Below, one piece after another: positions 15,532 to 24,667 of a stretch of DNA of 64,000 bases. The stretch lies in the NCBI GenBank assembly GCA_024235595.1, contig JACKMC010000009.1:62001-126000 (forward strand). The letters run 5' to 3'. The stretch comes from Zoogloeaceae bacterium. GTDB taxonomy: Bacteria > Pseudomonadota > Gammaproteobacteria > Burkholderiales > Rhodocyclaceae. Under the pieces are notes generated by a model, which saw only the letters and a program-made list of their open reading frames with translations, was not told the origin of the DNA and searched no databases. The position numbers and the translations under genes are program-made. Numbering within the stretch: position 1 is the first letter of the stretch; each line of letters begins with the position of its first letter.

Positions 15532-17496
15532 ATGAACCTGATTGACAGTTTTTCCGCTTACAGCCAGTGGCGCGACCGCTCCGCGGTGGCCGTCGAACGC
15601 CTGAGAAACTGGCTGCAGAGCAATCGCCTAGGCGATGCCCAAGGCGAGATGCGGCTGCAATACGCGCTCAATCGCCTGCGCGAAGACCAACTCACGGTTG
15701 CCTTCGTGGCCGAGTTCTCGCGCGGCAAGTCGGAGCTCATCAACGCCATCTTCTTCTCGGGCTACGGCGACCGCATTCTGCCCTCGAGCGCAGGCCGCAC
15801 CACGATGTGTCCGACCGAGCTCCAATGGAGCCCCGGCGACACGCCTGGCATCGCGCTGCTGCCGATCGATTCCAGGGCCACTCACGCGAGCGTCGCGGAG
15901 CTGAAGCGCTATCCGGAAGAGTGGATCAGCAGCGAACTCGATGCGAACTCCTCCGAAAGCCTGCGCAGCGCGCTCGCGCGCGTGGGCGAGACCCGTTGGG
16001 TCGATAAGGACCGGGCCGTCGAGCTCGGCTTTGCGATCGACCCGGAGGGCAATACCGGGCTCAAACCCGGTGCCGATGGCCTGGTGGAGATTCCCAGCTG
16101 GCGGCACGCGGTGATCCGCTTCCCTCATCCGCTGCTCGAGAAAGGACTGGTGATTCTCGACACGCCGGGCCTGAACGCGATCGGCGCCGAGCCGGAGCTG
16201 ACGCTGTCGCTGCTGCCCAACGCCCATGCCGTGCTCTTCGTGCTCGCCGCAGACACCGGCGTGACCCAGTCCGACCTCGCGGTATGGCGCGAATACGTGA
16301 GTGCCGGCCGAGGCAGCCGCCGCGGCTGCCTGGTCGCGCTGAACAAGATCGACGGTCTCTGGGACGGCCTGCGCAACCAGGCGCGGATCGACGAGGAGAT
16401 CGCGCGCCAGGTTGAAAGCGTGTCGCGAACCCTCGACATCGAGGCAAGCCAGGTCTTCCCGGTTTCGGCCCAGAAGGCACTGGTTGCCAGAATCGGACAC
16501 GACGCCACCCTGCTCGCCCGCAGCGAACTGGAGCGTCTCGAGACCGCGCTCATCGAGGATCTGCTGCCGACCAAACAGGATCTGGTGCGCGAGAGCACGC
16601 TGGGCGAAGCCGACGACCTGGTCCGCCAGACCCGCGAGCTGCTCAACGCGCGACTCGCCGGGATCCGCGAGCAGCTCCAGGAACTCACCGATCTGCGGGG
16701 CAAGAACCAGAGCGTCATCGAATACATGATGCGCAAGGTCAAGTCCGAGAAGGAGGAGTTCGAGCAAGGTTTGCAGAAGTACTACGCGGTGCGCAGCGTC
16801 TTCTCGAACATGACCAACAGCCTGCTCGCCCATCTGGGCCTCGATGCGCTGCGCGACGAAACCCGCCGCACCCGCGAGGCGATGCTGGACTCGTCGTTCT
16901 CGAAAGGCTTGCGCGACGCGATGCTGAACTTCTTCGCCAGCCTGCGCGGCAACCTGCACCGCTCGACCGACGAGATCGGCGAAATCACGCGCATGCTCGA
17001 AGCGATGTACAAGCGCTTCACCGTCGAGCACGGCCTCAAGCTGACGCCGCCCAACAGCTTCTCGACACTGCGCTACGAGAAGGAGATCGATCGTCTCGAA
17101 AAGGCCTTCAACAGCCAGTTCAACACCGTACTCAACATCGTCACCACCGAGAAGCACGCCCTCACGCAGAAGTTCTTCGAAACCATCGCGGTGCAGGCCA
17201 GGCGCACCTTCGAGGTCGCCAACCGGGATGTCGAGAACTGGCTGCGCGCGGTGATGTCGCCGCTCGAGACCCAGGTACGCGAGTACCAGCTACAGTTGAA
17301 GCGTCGGCTCGAGAGCGTCAAGCGCATCCACCAGGCGACCGACACCCTCGAAGAGCGCATCGTTGAACTGCAACAGTCCGAACAGGGCGTGCTGCACGAG
17401 CTCGAGGAGCTCACGCGCCTCTCCAACGAGATCCACCTGGAACTCAACAGGGACGTTACCGACCCGGATCACATGCTCGAGACGCGGGCCGCCTGA
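15532..17496 (+). CDS. Dynamin-like GTPase
   Basis: A 654-residue protein with a large GTPase domain of the dynamin type and a long helical C-terminal half. G1 is EFSRGKSEL (61-69), G2 is probably in GRTTMCPTEL (about 89-98), G3 is LDTPGLNAIG (about 209) and G4 is LNKIDG (about 269). The C-terminal 300 residues are rich in heptad-like coiled coil (for example QLKRRLESVKRIHQATD). No transmembrane segment is evident. Bacterial dynamin-like proteins often act on membranes, but this one stands alone rather than as a paired two-gene system. No obvious Shine-Dalgarno precedes the ATG. Function is unknown; fold assignment is good. Confidence 0.85.
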   Translation: MNLIDSFSAYSQWRDRSAVAVERLRNWLQSNRLGDAQGEMRLQYALNRLREDQLTVAFVAEFSRGKSELINAIFFSGYGDRILPSSAGRTTMCPTELQWSPGDTPGIALLPIDSRATHASVAELKRYPEEWISSELDANSSESLRSALARVGETRWVDKDRAVELGFAIDPEGNTGLKPGADGLVEIPSWRHAVIRFPHPLLEKGLVILDTPGLNAIGAEPELTLSLLPNAHAVLFVLAADTGVTQSDLAVWREYVSAGRGSRRGCLVALNKIDGLWDGLRNQARIDEEIARQVESVSRTLDIEASQVFPVSAQKALVARIGHDATLLARSELERLETALIEDLLPTKQDLVRESTLGEADDLVRQTRELLNARLAGIREQLQELTDLRGKNQSVIEYMMRKVKSEKEEFEQGLQKYYAVRSVFSNMTNSLLAHLGLDALRDETRRTREAMLDSSFSKGLRDAMLNFFASLRGNLHRSTDEIGEITRMLEAMYKRFTVEHGLKLTPPNSFSTLRYEKEIDRLEKAFNSQFNTVLNIVTTEKHALTQKFFETIAVQARRTFEVANRDVENWLRAVMSPLETQVREYQLQLKRRLESVKRIHQATDTLEERIVELQQSEQGVLHELEELTRLSNEIHLELNRDVTDPDHMLETRAA

Positions 17497-17525
17497 GCAA
17501 CGGCGACGTCATCCCCGGCACGAAA

Positions 17526-17549
17526 AATGGACCCTCGCGAGGGTCCATT
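17526..17549. terminator. Convergent terminator between the dynamin-like gene and ferredoxin operon
   Basis: AATGGACCCTCG at 17526-17537 and CGAGGGTCCATT at 17538-17549 are perfect complementary 12-nt arms. On the minus strand the hairpin runs into TTTTTCG, serving the ferredoxin-side operon; it also ends the dynamin-like gene about 30 nt after its stop. Confidence 0.75.
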
Positions 17550-17594
17550 CATGTTTGCCAGACGCGGCAAGAGCGGGAAGCGAACCTCAGCCAG

Positions 17595-17849
17595 TCAGGC
17601 CTTGCCACCGGTCAGTTGAAGAAATTTCTCCATCAGCTGGTCCTTGGTCTCGGGCCGTTCCGGATCGAGCGGAATGCAATCGACCGGGCACACCTGCTGG
17701 CACTGCGGCTCGTCGAAGTGGCCTACGCACTCGGTACATTTGTTCGGATCGATCTCATAGATCTCATCACCCTGGTAGATCGCGCCGTTGGGGCACTCGG
17801 GTTCGCATACGTCGCAGTTGATGCATTCGTCGGTAATCATCAGAGACAT
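17595..17849 (-). CDS. YfhL-family 2[4Fe-4S] ferredoxin
   Basis: An 84-residue ferredoxin starting MSLMITDECINCDVCEPECP. The first cluster motif is CxxCxxCxxxCP; the second is the extended CTECVGHFDEPQCQQVCPVD (CxxCx8CxxxC) characteristic of the YfhL/Allochromatium-type 2[4Fe-4S] ferredoxins with very low potential clusters. The start at 17849 is chosen because AGAGGAA lies upstream; an in-frame start at 17906 lies inside coaD. It follows coaD by 13 nt. Confidence 0.95.
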   Translation of the reverse strand: MSLMITDECINCDVCEPECPNGAIYQGDEIYEIDPNKCTECVGHFDEPQCQQVCPVDCIPLDPERPETKDQLMEKFLQLTGGKA

Positions 17850-17862
17850 GTCGTGTTCCTCT

Positions 17863-18360
17863 TCATTTCTCGGGTTTCGATTTGGTTTTGAGCTGCAGCC
17901 GTTCAAACACCAGCGGTTTCACAAATTTGCTCACATCGCCGCCGAGCCGTGCGATTTCCCGCACCATCGTGGCCGAAATGAACATGTACTCGTCTGCCGG
18001 CGTCAGGAATATGGTTTCGACGTCAGGATAGAGCCGGCGGTTCATGCCGGCCATCTGGAATTCGTATTCGAAATCGGAGACGGCTCTGAGCCCGCGCAGA
18101 ATCACTCGTGCATTCTGCTGGGCGAGAAAACGCATCAGCAATCCGTCGAAGCCGATCACCGAGACGTTCGGATAGTCCTTGAGGACCTCGCGCGCGAGTT
18201 CGACCCGTTCATCGAGGCCGAAGATCGGCGCCTTCGCCTGGCTCGCCGCTACTCCGACAATCACGTGCTCGAACAACCGGGATGCACGCCGCACCAGATC
18301 TTCGTGGCCATTCGTGAACGGATCGAAGGTCCCCGGATAGACCGCGGTGCCGTCTCTCAT
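17863..18360 (-). CDS. coaD: Phosphopantetheine adenylyltransferase
   Basis: A 165-residue enzyme of coenzyme A biosynthesis (4'-phosphopantetheine plus ATP to dephospho-CoA). The nucleotidyltransferase motif GTFDPFTNGH is at the N-terminus and ISATMVREIARLGGDV near the C-terminus; RGLRAVSDFEYE is also typical. The ATG at 18360 overlaps the rsmD TGA by 1 nt (TGATG) and has AAGGAGAG upstream; a TTG one codon earlier is less likely. The C-terminus is extended by a basic tail (LQLKTKSKPEK). Confidence 0.96.
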   Translation of the reverse strand: MRDGTAVYPGTFDPFTNGHEDLVRRASRLFEHVIVGVAASQAKAPIFGLDERVELAREVLKDYPNVSVIGFDGLLMRFLAQQNARVILRGLRAVSDFEYEFQMAGMNRRLYPDVETIFLTPADEYMFISATMVREIARLGGDVSKFVKPLVFERLQLKTKSKPEK

Positions 18361-18899
18361 CAACGCTCTCCTTGCTGCATCAGCTGGTAAAAAACCTGGC
18401 CCGCCTTGCCTCGCCTGACAGCGTTGTACGGCCCCAATTCACTCATCGGCCGCTCGGCCTCCACATAGAGCCAACCCCCAGGGGTCAGCATTCCTGCCAG
18501 CAGCGGCTCCACGCGCTCGATCAGACCCTTGTTGTAGGGGGGGTCGAGAAAGATCACATCGAAGCCGGCTGACGTCGTCGCAGCGAATTTTACCGCATCG
18601 CCGCGAACGATCTCTACACCTTCGGCTTGTAGGGTCTTTACCGCCTGCTGCAACGCCGCGCACGCAGCCGAGCTCTGTTCGACCATGGTGACCTTCGAAG
18701 CCCCGCGTGAAGCCGCTTCAAAGCCCATCGCACCGGTCCCCGCGAACAGATCGAGGACCGCCATGCCGGTAAGGTCCTGGCCGAGCCAGTTGAACACCGT
18801 TTCCCTGACCCGGTCCGGTGTCGGCCGAAGTCCTGGCACGGATGCCACCTCCAGCAATCGCGAGCGCCACTTTCCGCCGACGATCCTGACACGACTCAT
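18360..18899 (-). CDS. rsmD: 16S rRNA (guanine(966)-N(2))-methyltransferase RsmD
   Basis: A 179-residue SAM-dependent methyltransferase. Motifs are GGKWRSRLLEV, RPTPDRVRETVFNWL, the SAM-binding VLDLFAGTGAMGFEAASRGA, and the catalytic FLDPPYN. Its start overlaps the stop of the upstream M16 gene (ATGA), and its stop overlaps coaD, a conserved rsmD-coaD pair. Acts on assembled 30S subunits. Confidence 0.96.
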   Translation of the reverse strand: MSRVRIVGGKWRSRLLEVASVPGLRPTPDRVRETVFNWLGQDLTGMAVLDLFAGTGAMGFEAASRGASKVTMVEQSSAACAALQQAVKTLQAEGVEIVRGDAVKFAATTSAGFDVIFLDPPYNKGLIERVEPLLAGMLTPGGWLYVEAERPMSELGPYNAVRRGKAGQVFYQLMQQGER

Positions 18900-20233
18900 T
18901 GCGTCGCCGCCTGGGCCTGGTCGCCGTCTCCACCAACCACTACCGTTACCATTTGCTCCGGTCTGACACGGCGCCGGAAAGCATCGCGCACCGCCTCGGG
19001 GGTTACTTTCGCGACCGCCTCCGGATAGCGGCTCAGCCAGTCCAGCGGAAGTTCGAAGAAACCGATCACCGCGACATAGCCGAGCACCTTGCGATTGGAA
19101 TCGAGTCGCAACCCGAAGCCGTTGACGATGTTGTCGCGCGCGGCGGCGAGTTCTTCGTCGCTCGGCCCCGCATCGAGGAAGCCCTTGAGGGTCTGGTTGA
19201 CCACCTCGATCGCCTCTTCGGTCTGGCTGCCCTTGGTCTGCAGGCCAATCTGGAAGGGCCCCAGCTCACGGCGGGGCTCAAAATAGCTGTACACACTGTA
19301 GGCGTAGCCGCGCTTTTCCCTGACCTCGTGCATGAGCCGGGAGACGAATCCACCGCCCCCGAGCACATAGTTGCCGACCAGCAGCGGGTAGTAGTCGGGA
19401 TCGTCCCGCTTGAGGCCGGGCAGTCCCATCAGCACATGTGCCTGGGCCGACGGATGCGCTTCGACGATGTGCGCCTGCCGCGTTGCCTCGACCGGCGGCG
19501 TCGCGGCCCCAGCTACACCTTTCGCGAGTCCGACGGTCAAGCGCTCGGCAAGTCGCGCGGCCGCCTCCCGGTCAAGGTCCCCGACGATCGCGATCGATGC
19601 GTTCGAGGCCACGAAATAGCGCTTGTGAAAATCCACCACGTCGTCCCGTGTGATGCGCGCCAGGCTCTCCGGCGTGGCCACATTGCCGTACGGATGCGTT
19701 TGGTAGATGCCTTTGAGGAAAAGGCGCCCGGCGATGGTATCGGGCTGGGTCAGCGCCTCCTTCAGGCCGGCAATGCTGCGGCCACGCTCACGCTCGACGA
19801 TCGCCTCCGGGAACAATGGCTTGGCGAGCACCGTCGCCATCAGGTCGAGCGAGGCGTCCAACTCTGCGGCGCTGGAGAGCGTGCGTAGCGAGAAGCTCGC
19901 CCGGTCCATTTCCGAGCTGCCGCTGAACTGAGCCCCGACGTCGGCGAGCCGGTTGGCGATCGCGTCTTCGTCGAGCGAGCCCGCGCCCCGGTCAATGAGG
20001 CTGGCGGCAAGGCTCGCGAGACCGGCCTTGTCGGCCGGATCATGAGCCGAACCGGCCGCGAAATCGACCTGCACATCGACGATGGGCAGGCTGCGGCTCT
20101 CGACGAAATACACGCGGGCACCGCTGGCGCTCTGCCAATGCTGGATGTCGACCGCGGCAGTGGCGAGCACGGAAAAACCGCCCGCTCCGATCAAGGTCGA
20201 TACGAATGCCGCGATCTTCAGGAACTTGGTCAT
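18896..20233 (-). CDS. M16-family peptidase-like protein, non-catalytic subunit
   Basis: A 445-residue secreted protein with a signal peptide (cleavage predicted after ATAA, near residue 27) and the M16 fold. Where the active relatives have HxxEH, this one reads GLASLAASLIDRG, so the zinc ligands are absent. C-terminal features such as LGGGGFVSRLMHEVREKRGYAYSVYS are normal for the family. It follows the active M16 gene by 14 nt, and the pair probably forms a heterodimer in which this chain binds substrate. Similar paired genes occur next to ftsY in many proteobacteria. Confidence 0.9.
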   Translation of the reverse strand: MTKFLKIAAFVSTLIGAGGFSVLATAAVDIQHWQSASGARVYFVESRSLPIVDVQVDFAAGSAHDPADKAGLASLAASLIDRGAGSLDEDAIANRLADVGAQFSGSSEMDRASFSLRTLSSAAELDASLDLMATVLAKPLFPEAIVERERGRSIAGLKEALTQPDTIAGRLFLKGIYQTHPYGNVATPESLARITRDDVVDFHKRYFVASNASIAIVGDLDREAAARLAERLTVGLAKGVAGAATPPVEATRQAHIVEAHPSAQAHVLMGLPGLKRDDPDYYPLLVGNYVLGGGGFVSRLMHEVREKRGYAYSVYSYFEPRRELGPFQIGLQTKGSQTEEAIEVVNQTLKGFLDAGPSDEELAAARDNIVNGFGLRLDSNRKVLGYVAVIGFFELPLDWLSRYPEAVAKVTPEAVRDAFRRRVRPEQMVTVVVGGDGDQAQAATQ

Positions 20234-20247
20234 GTGGTGCTCTCCGC

Positions 20248-21621
20248 TCAGTGGCGCAGGCCGGCCGAGCGGCCAGGGCGAGGTTTGTCATCGAGCGGCA
20301 GCGGGTCGAGCGTCGCCACCGAAAGACTGTCTTCGGAGAAATAGCGCTTCGCCACCGACTGCACCTCGTCTGCCGTCACGCTGCGGATCATCTCCATCAT
20401 TTTCGGCTCGTCCCGCCAGGAAAGGCCGACGGCCTCGAGCATGCCGATCTCCATCGCCTGGCCCATCAGCGAGTCGCGCTTGTAGACCTGCCCAGCGATC
20501 GCCTGTGCCTTGACGCGGCGCAGCTCTTCCTGGCTCACGCCCTCCTGCTGAATCCGCGTGATCTCGCCGCGCAGGGCCTGCTGGACCTCCTCAACGGTGT
20601 GCCCCTTGGCCGGCGTGCCATCCATGATGAAGAGCGACTCGCCGCGCGCCGTCCCGTCGTATCCGGCGCCTGCCGAGAGGGCGACCTGCGAGCCCCGCAC
20701 CACGTTCTTCGCCAGACGGGCGCCGTCATGGCCGTCCAGCACGGCCGCCAGCACCTGAAGCGCGTAGACATCGCGATCCTTCTCCACATCGCGCAGGGTC
20801 GGCGCACGCCAGGCCAGCATCACATAGGGCAGATCGGCGGGCGCCCGCACGTTCGCGGTACGGATGCCGGGCTGCCGAGGTTCGAGCACGGTGCGCCGCG
20901 CAGGCAGAGGATCAACCTTGTAGCCGCCGTAGAGCCGCTCGGCTTCGGCAAATACCTGTTCATGCTGGACATCGCCAACCACCACCACGTAAGCGTTGTT
21001 GGGCGCATACCACTGGCGGTACCACTGGCGCGCATCGGCCGACTTCATCTGCTCGAGATCGGTCATCCAGCCGATTATCGGCCTGCGATAGGGATGGGCG
21101 GTGAAGGCCGTCGCCATCAGCTGTTCATAGACCAGCGAACGCGGCTTGTCGTCGGTGCGCATGCGGCGCTCCTCCTTGACCACCTCGAGCTCCTTGGCGA
21201 AATCCTCGTCGGCAAAGCGCAAATGCCGCATCCGGTCAGCCTCGAGGCCCATCATCTCGCCCAGGCGGTCGGCCGGCACCTGCTGGAAATAGGCGGTGTA
21301 GTCGTGACCTGTAAACGCATTGTCCCGGCCACCCACCTTGGCTACGCGCTTGTTGAACTCGCCCGGACCGACCTCCTGGGTACCCTTGAACATCATGTGC
21401 TCGAGCACATGCGCCACGCCCGAGGTGCCGTCGATCTCGTCCATCGCGCCAACCCGGTACCACACCATGTTTACTGCCGACGGCGCGCGCGGGTCCTCCT
21501 TGACGATTACCTTGAGCCCGTTCTCGAGGGTCGTTTCATAGGGGTTGGCGAGGCATGTGGCCGCGGCCAGCACACCCGCGCAGGCCAGCACGGCCTGTCG
21601 CGCAAAGCTGCATCGCATCAT
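20248..21621 (-). CDS. M16-family zinc metallopeptidase, catalytic subunit
   Basis: A 457-residue secreted peptidase. The N-terminus is a signal peptide (MMRCSFARQAVLACAGVLAA and following, cleavage near TCLA-NPYE). The inverted zinc motif GVAHVLEHMMFKGT (HxxEH) is intact, and the downstream glutamate ligand is expected in EVVKEERRMRTDD. It is likely a periplasmic metalloprotease similar to processing peptidases. I start at 21621 because AGGA is 8 nt upstream; an ATG at 21636 is also open. It is first in the operon M16-M16-rsmD-coaD-ferredoxin and divergent from ftsY. Confidence 0.92.
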   Translation of the reverse strand: MMRCSFARQAVLACAGVLAAATCLANPYETTLENGLKVIVKEDPRAPSAVNMVWYRVGAMDEIDGTSGVAHVLEHMMFKGTQEVGPGEFNKRVAKVGGRDNAFTGHDYTAYFQQVPADRLGEMMGLEADRMRHLRFADEDFAKELEVVKEERRMRTDDKPRSLVYEQLMATAFTAHPYRRPIIGWMTDLEQMKSADARQWYRQWYAPNNAYVVVVGDVQHEQVFAEAERLYGGYKVDPLPARRTVLEPRQPGIRTANVRAPADLPYVMLAWRAPTLRDVEKDRDVYALQVLAAVLDGHDGARLAKNVVRGSQVALSAGAGYDGTARGESLFIMDGTPAKGHTVEEVQQALRGEITRIQQEGVSQEELRRVKAQAIAGQVYKRDSLMGQAMEIGMLEAVGLSWRDEPKMMEMIRSVTADEVQSVAKRYFSEDSLSVATLDPLPLDDKPRPGRSAGLRH

Positions 21622-21755
21622 TGACTTGTCCTGCATCTGTTAGAATCCGGAGCCTCTACCGCAGGCAGCAGCGTGCTCGCCCTGGGTCGGTTGCGAGGCA
21701 TCTTAGCGGCATCGCGCCACGACTTCCAAAAACACCACTCTGACCGGACCTTCCA

Positions 21756-22901
21756 ATGTTTGGTTTCTTCAAGAAATCCGGCAAAGCCGGCGCGTCATCG
21801 AAACCACAGCCCGACGAGCCACTGGTGCCGCCCGAGGCACCCGCCCCCGCCCCGGGAATCCCGCCCGCTGCGCCGGTGGACGCTACCGGAATCCCACCCG
21901 CTGCGTCGCCCCCCGGGAGTCCGAAGGCACCCGAGGTGCCGGCACCGAAGGCGGAGACGCCGCCCGTGCCCAGGCGATCCTGGGCCGAACGGCTCAAGGC
22001 AGGGCTTTCGCGCACCCGCAGCCAGCTCGGCGGAGGCCTTTCCAGCCTGTTCGGTCGCCGCAAGATCGACGAGGAGTTGCTCGAGGAGCTCGAGTCCACC
22101 CTGCTCATGGCCGATTGCGGCATCGAGGCGACCCAGCACCTCATCGATCAGTTGCGCAGGCGCTGGAAGAAGGATCGCCTCGAGACCGCCGACCAGTTGC
22201 AGCAGACCCTCTCGGATGGCCTGGCGAACATGCTCGCGCCACTCGAAGAGCCGCTGGACGTGAGCACCCACAAGCCCTTCGTGATCATGCTGGCGGGGGT
22301 CAATGGCTCCGGCAAGACCACTTCGATCGGCAAGCTCGCCAAGTGGTACCAGGGGCAAGGCAAGAGCGTGCTGCTGGCTGCCGGCGATACCTTCCGGGCG
22401 GCCGCGCGCGAGCAGCTGCAGACATGGGGCGAGCGCAATGGCGTGGCGGTGATCGCCCAGGAAAGCGGCGACCCGGCAGCTGTCATGTTCGACGCGGTCA
22501 ACGCAGCCAAGGCGCGCGGCATCGATGTGGTATTGGCCGATACCGCGGGCCGGCTTCCTACCCAGTTGCACCTCATGGAAGAGATCGCCAAGGTACGGCG
22601 CGTGATCAACAAGGCCGACCCCACCGCCCCGCACGAGGTGCTGCTGGTGCTCGATTCGAACATCGGCCAGAACGCCCTGATGCAGGTGAAAGCCTTCGAC
22701 AAGGCCATCGGCGTCACCGGCCTGGTACTTACCAAGCTCGACGGCACGGCCAAGGGCGGCGTGGTTGCCGCGATTTCGCGCCAGTGCCCGAAGCCGCTGC
22801 GCTTCATCGGCGTGGGCGAAGGCATCGACGACCTGCAGCCCTTCAAGGCGCGCGAGTTCGTCGACGCGCTGTTTGCGCCCGCCACTGCGAACCCGCGCTG
22901 A
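21756..22901 (+). CDS. ftsY: Signal recognition particle receptor FtsY
   Basis: A 381-residue SRP GTPase that docks ribosome-SRP complexes at the inner membrane. A proline/alanine-rich N-terminal A domain (about 1-75) precedes the NG domain. G motifs are GVNGSGKTTSIGKLA, DTAGRLPTQ and TKLDGTAKGG. The C-terminus FIGVGEGIDDLQPFKAREF is diagnostic. It heads ftsY-ftsE-ftsX, with ftsE starting 32 nt after its stop. Confidence 0.97.
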   Translation: MFGFFKKSGKAGASSKPQPDEPLVPPEAPAPAPGIPPAAPVDATGIPPAASPPGSPKAPEVPAPKAETPPVPRRSWAERLKAGLSRTRSQLGGGLSSLFGRRKIDEELLEELESTLLMADCGIEATQHLIDQLRRRWKKDRLETADQLQQTLSDGLANMLAPLEEPLDVSTHKPFVIMLAGVNGSGKTTSIGKLAKWYQGQGKSVLLAAGDTFRAAAREQLQTWGERNGVAVIAQESGDPAAVMFDAVNAAKARGIDVVLADTAGRLPTQLHLMEEIAKVRRVINKADPTAPHEVLLVLDSNIGQNALMQVKAFDKAIGVTGLVLTKLDGTAKGGVVAAISRQCPKPLRFIGVGEGIDDLQPFKAREFVDALFAPATANPR

Positions 22902-22933
22902 GCTGCCGCCTCGGCCACCAACACTGCGTCCAG

Positions 22934-23599
22934 ATGATTGTCTTCGATCACGTAAGTCTGCGTTATCCCGGTACCGAGGGCGGCCTTCGCGATGCCAGCT
23001 TCAGCATCAGCCAGGGCGAACTGGTCGTGCTTTCGGGCCATTCCGGCGCGGGCAAGAGCTCCTTGCTCAAGCTCATTCCGGCCATCGAGCGGCCCAGCTC
23101 GGGCCGCGTGCTGGTCGGCGACCAGGATGTCGGCCGCCTGCCGCGCCAGGCGATTGCATTCCTGCGCCGCAGGATCGGGCTGGTGCTCCAGGAAAGCCGA
23201 CTGCTCCTCGACCGCGACATCTTCGACAACGTCATGCTGCCACTCCTGATCACCGGCCACAGCGCCACCGATGCCGCCAAGCGTGCCAATGCAGCACTCG
23301 AACGCGTAGGCTTGTCGGGACGCGGCAAGGAGATGCCGCTGGCTCTTTCGGGCGGTGAACAGCAACGCGCCGCAATTGCGCGTGCGGTGGTCAACCGCCC
23401 TTCCATCCTGCTCGCCGACGAGCCGACCGCCCACCTCGACGCAGCCTACGCACGCGACATCGCAGCCCTGTTCCAGTCCTTTCACGCCGCCGGCGTGACG
23501 GTCATCCTCGCCACCCATGACGCGGACCTGTTCTCGGACATGCAGCCGCGTCGAATGACCCTGAACCAGGGTCAGCTGAACGCCCAGGAGCCCGCATGA
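22934..23599 (+). CDS. ftsE: Cell division ATP-binding protein FtsE
   Basis: A 221-residue ABC ATPase that partners FtsX and regulates septal peptidoglycan hydrolases. It starts MIVFDHVSLRYPGTEGGLRD. Walker A is SGHSGAGKSS, the signature is LSGGEQQR, Walker B is ILLADEPTAHLD, and the H-loop is LATHD. Its stop overlaps the ftsX start by 4 nt. The start at 22934 is chosen because the FtsE N-terminus follows directly; the longer open frame upstream overlaps ftsY out of frame. Confidence 0.97.
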   Translation: MIVFDHVSLRYPGTEGGLRDASFSISQGELVVLSGHSGAGKSSLLKLIPAIERPSSGRVLVGDQDVGRLPRQAIAFLRRRIGLVLQESRLLLDRDIFDNVMLPLLITGHSATDAAKRANAALERVGLSGRGKEMPLALSGGEQQRAAIARAVVNRPSILLADEPTAHLDAAYARDIAALFQSFHAAGVTVILATHDADLFSDMQPRRMTLNQGQLNAQEPA

Positions 23600-24492
23600 G
23601 CTGGCTCGGCGACCACCTTCTCGCGGCACAGCGGGCCGCCCGCCAGCTCGCTGGCAACCTCATCGGCAGCCTCCTCACCGCGCTGGTGATCGGCATCGCC
23701 CTGGCCCTGCCCGCGGGCGGCCTGCTACTGCTCGACAATGCCGGGCGTGCCCTGGGCGAAGCGTCGGGTCGCCCCGAGATCAGCATCTTCATGAACGAAA
23801 AGGCCGGGCGCGCGGCAAGCGACGAGATCGCGCGCCGCCTTCAAGCCGACTCGCGTATCGCCTCGCAACGCTATGTGCCGCGCGACGAAGCCCTGAAGCA
23901 GCTCGCCGACAGCGGTCTCGCCGATGTCATCGAGGACCTGCCCGACAACCCGCTGCCCGACGCCTTCGTCGTGACTCCCAGGGGAGAGGACCCGGCTCTC
24001 TTCAACGAACTGCGCGAAACCTTTTCCGGCTGGCCGGAAGTGGCCCACGTGCAGCTCGATTCGGCCTGGATAGAACGCCTGCATGCGCTGCTCGAGCTTG
24101 GGCGCAAGGCCGTCGCACTGCTCGCCGCCCTGCTCGCTTCCGCGCTGGTGATCGTCACCTTCAACACCATCCGCCTGCAACTTCTCACCCAGCGTGCCGA
24201 GATCGAGGTCAGCCGGCTGCTTGGCGCGACCGATCGCTACATCCGCAGGCCCTTTCTCTGGCAGGGCGCGCTTCAGGGCATGCTCGGCGGCCTCGTCGCC
24301 TGGGCCCTGCTGGGCGCCATGGTGGACGCGCTCGCGGGGCCGGTTTCCCGGCTCGCGGCAAGCTACGGGACGGTGTTCACCCTGCAGTGGCCCGACGCGC
24401 CGCAGGTTGTGACGATGCTCGGCATGGTCGCCGCGCTCGGACTGCTGGGGGCGCTGCTGTCGGTGAATCGGCACCTCAAGACCGCTGGTTGA
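23596..24492 (+). CDS. ftsX: Cell division protein FtsX
   Basis: A 298-residue integral membrane partner of FtsE. It has one N-terminal membrane segment (about 22-46, LIGSLLTALVIGIALALPAG), a periplasmic loop (about 50-170), and three C-terminal segments (about 175-195, 223-245 and 264-290). The family feature LLGATDRYIRRPFLWQGALQ is present between the second and third. Its start overlaps the ftsE stop. It faces tldD; the 175 bp between them show no clear terminator. Confidence 0.95.
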   Translation: MSWLGDHLLAAQRAARQLAGNLIGSLLTALVIGIALALPAGGLLLLDNAGRALGEASGRPEISIFMNEKAGRAASDEIARRLQADSRIASQRYVPRDEALKQLADSGLADVIEDLPDNPLPDAFVVTPRGEDPALFNELRETFSGWPEVAHVQLDSAWIERLHALLELGRKAVALLAALLASALVIVTFNTIRLQLLTQRAEIEVSRLLGATDRYIRRPFLWQGALQGMLGGLVAWALLGAMVDALAGPVSRLAASYGTVFTLQWPDAPQVVTMLGMVAALGLLGALLSVNRHLKTAG

Positions 24493-24667
24493 AGCTGGCT
24501 GGGCCTCGGGCCTTGGGCCACGCGACCGGACTCGAGCCCTTCGGGATGCGCGAGCCGGCAGTGGCAGGATCACGCCCTGCCGTGCGGGCGCCGGGAGAGG
24601 ATCAGGCCCCGGCCCGCGAACCCCAGCCGCTTGTTACCCCCGCGATGCGGCCTCGGGGCAGGCGCGT

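Noticed and set aside
15628..17157. 509-residue open frame opposite the dynamin-like gene
   Set aside because: The plus-strand frame has complete GTPase motifs; this frame does not have any.
18896..20233. Second M16 gene as a pseudogene
   Set aside because: The frame is intact, with signal peptide and conserved C-terminal features; loss of zinc ligands is normal for the partner subunit.
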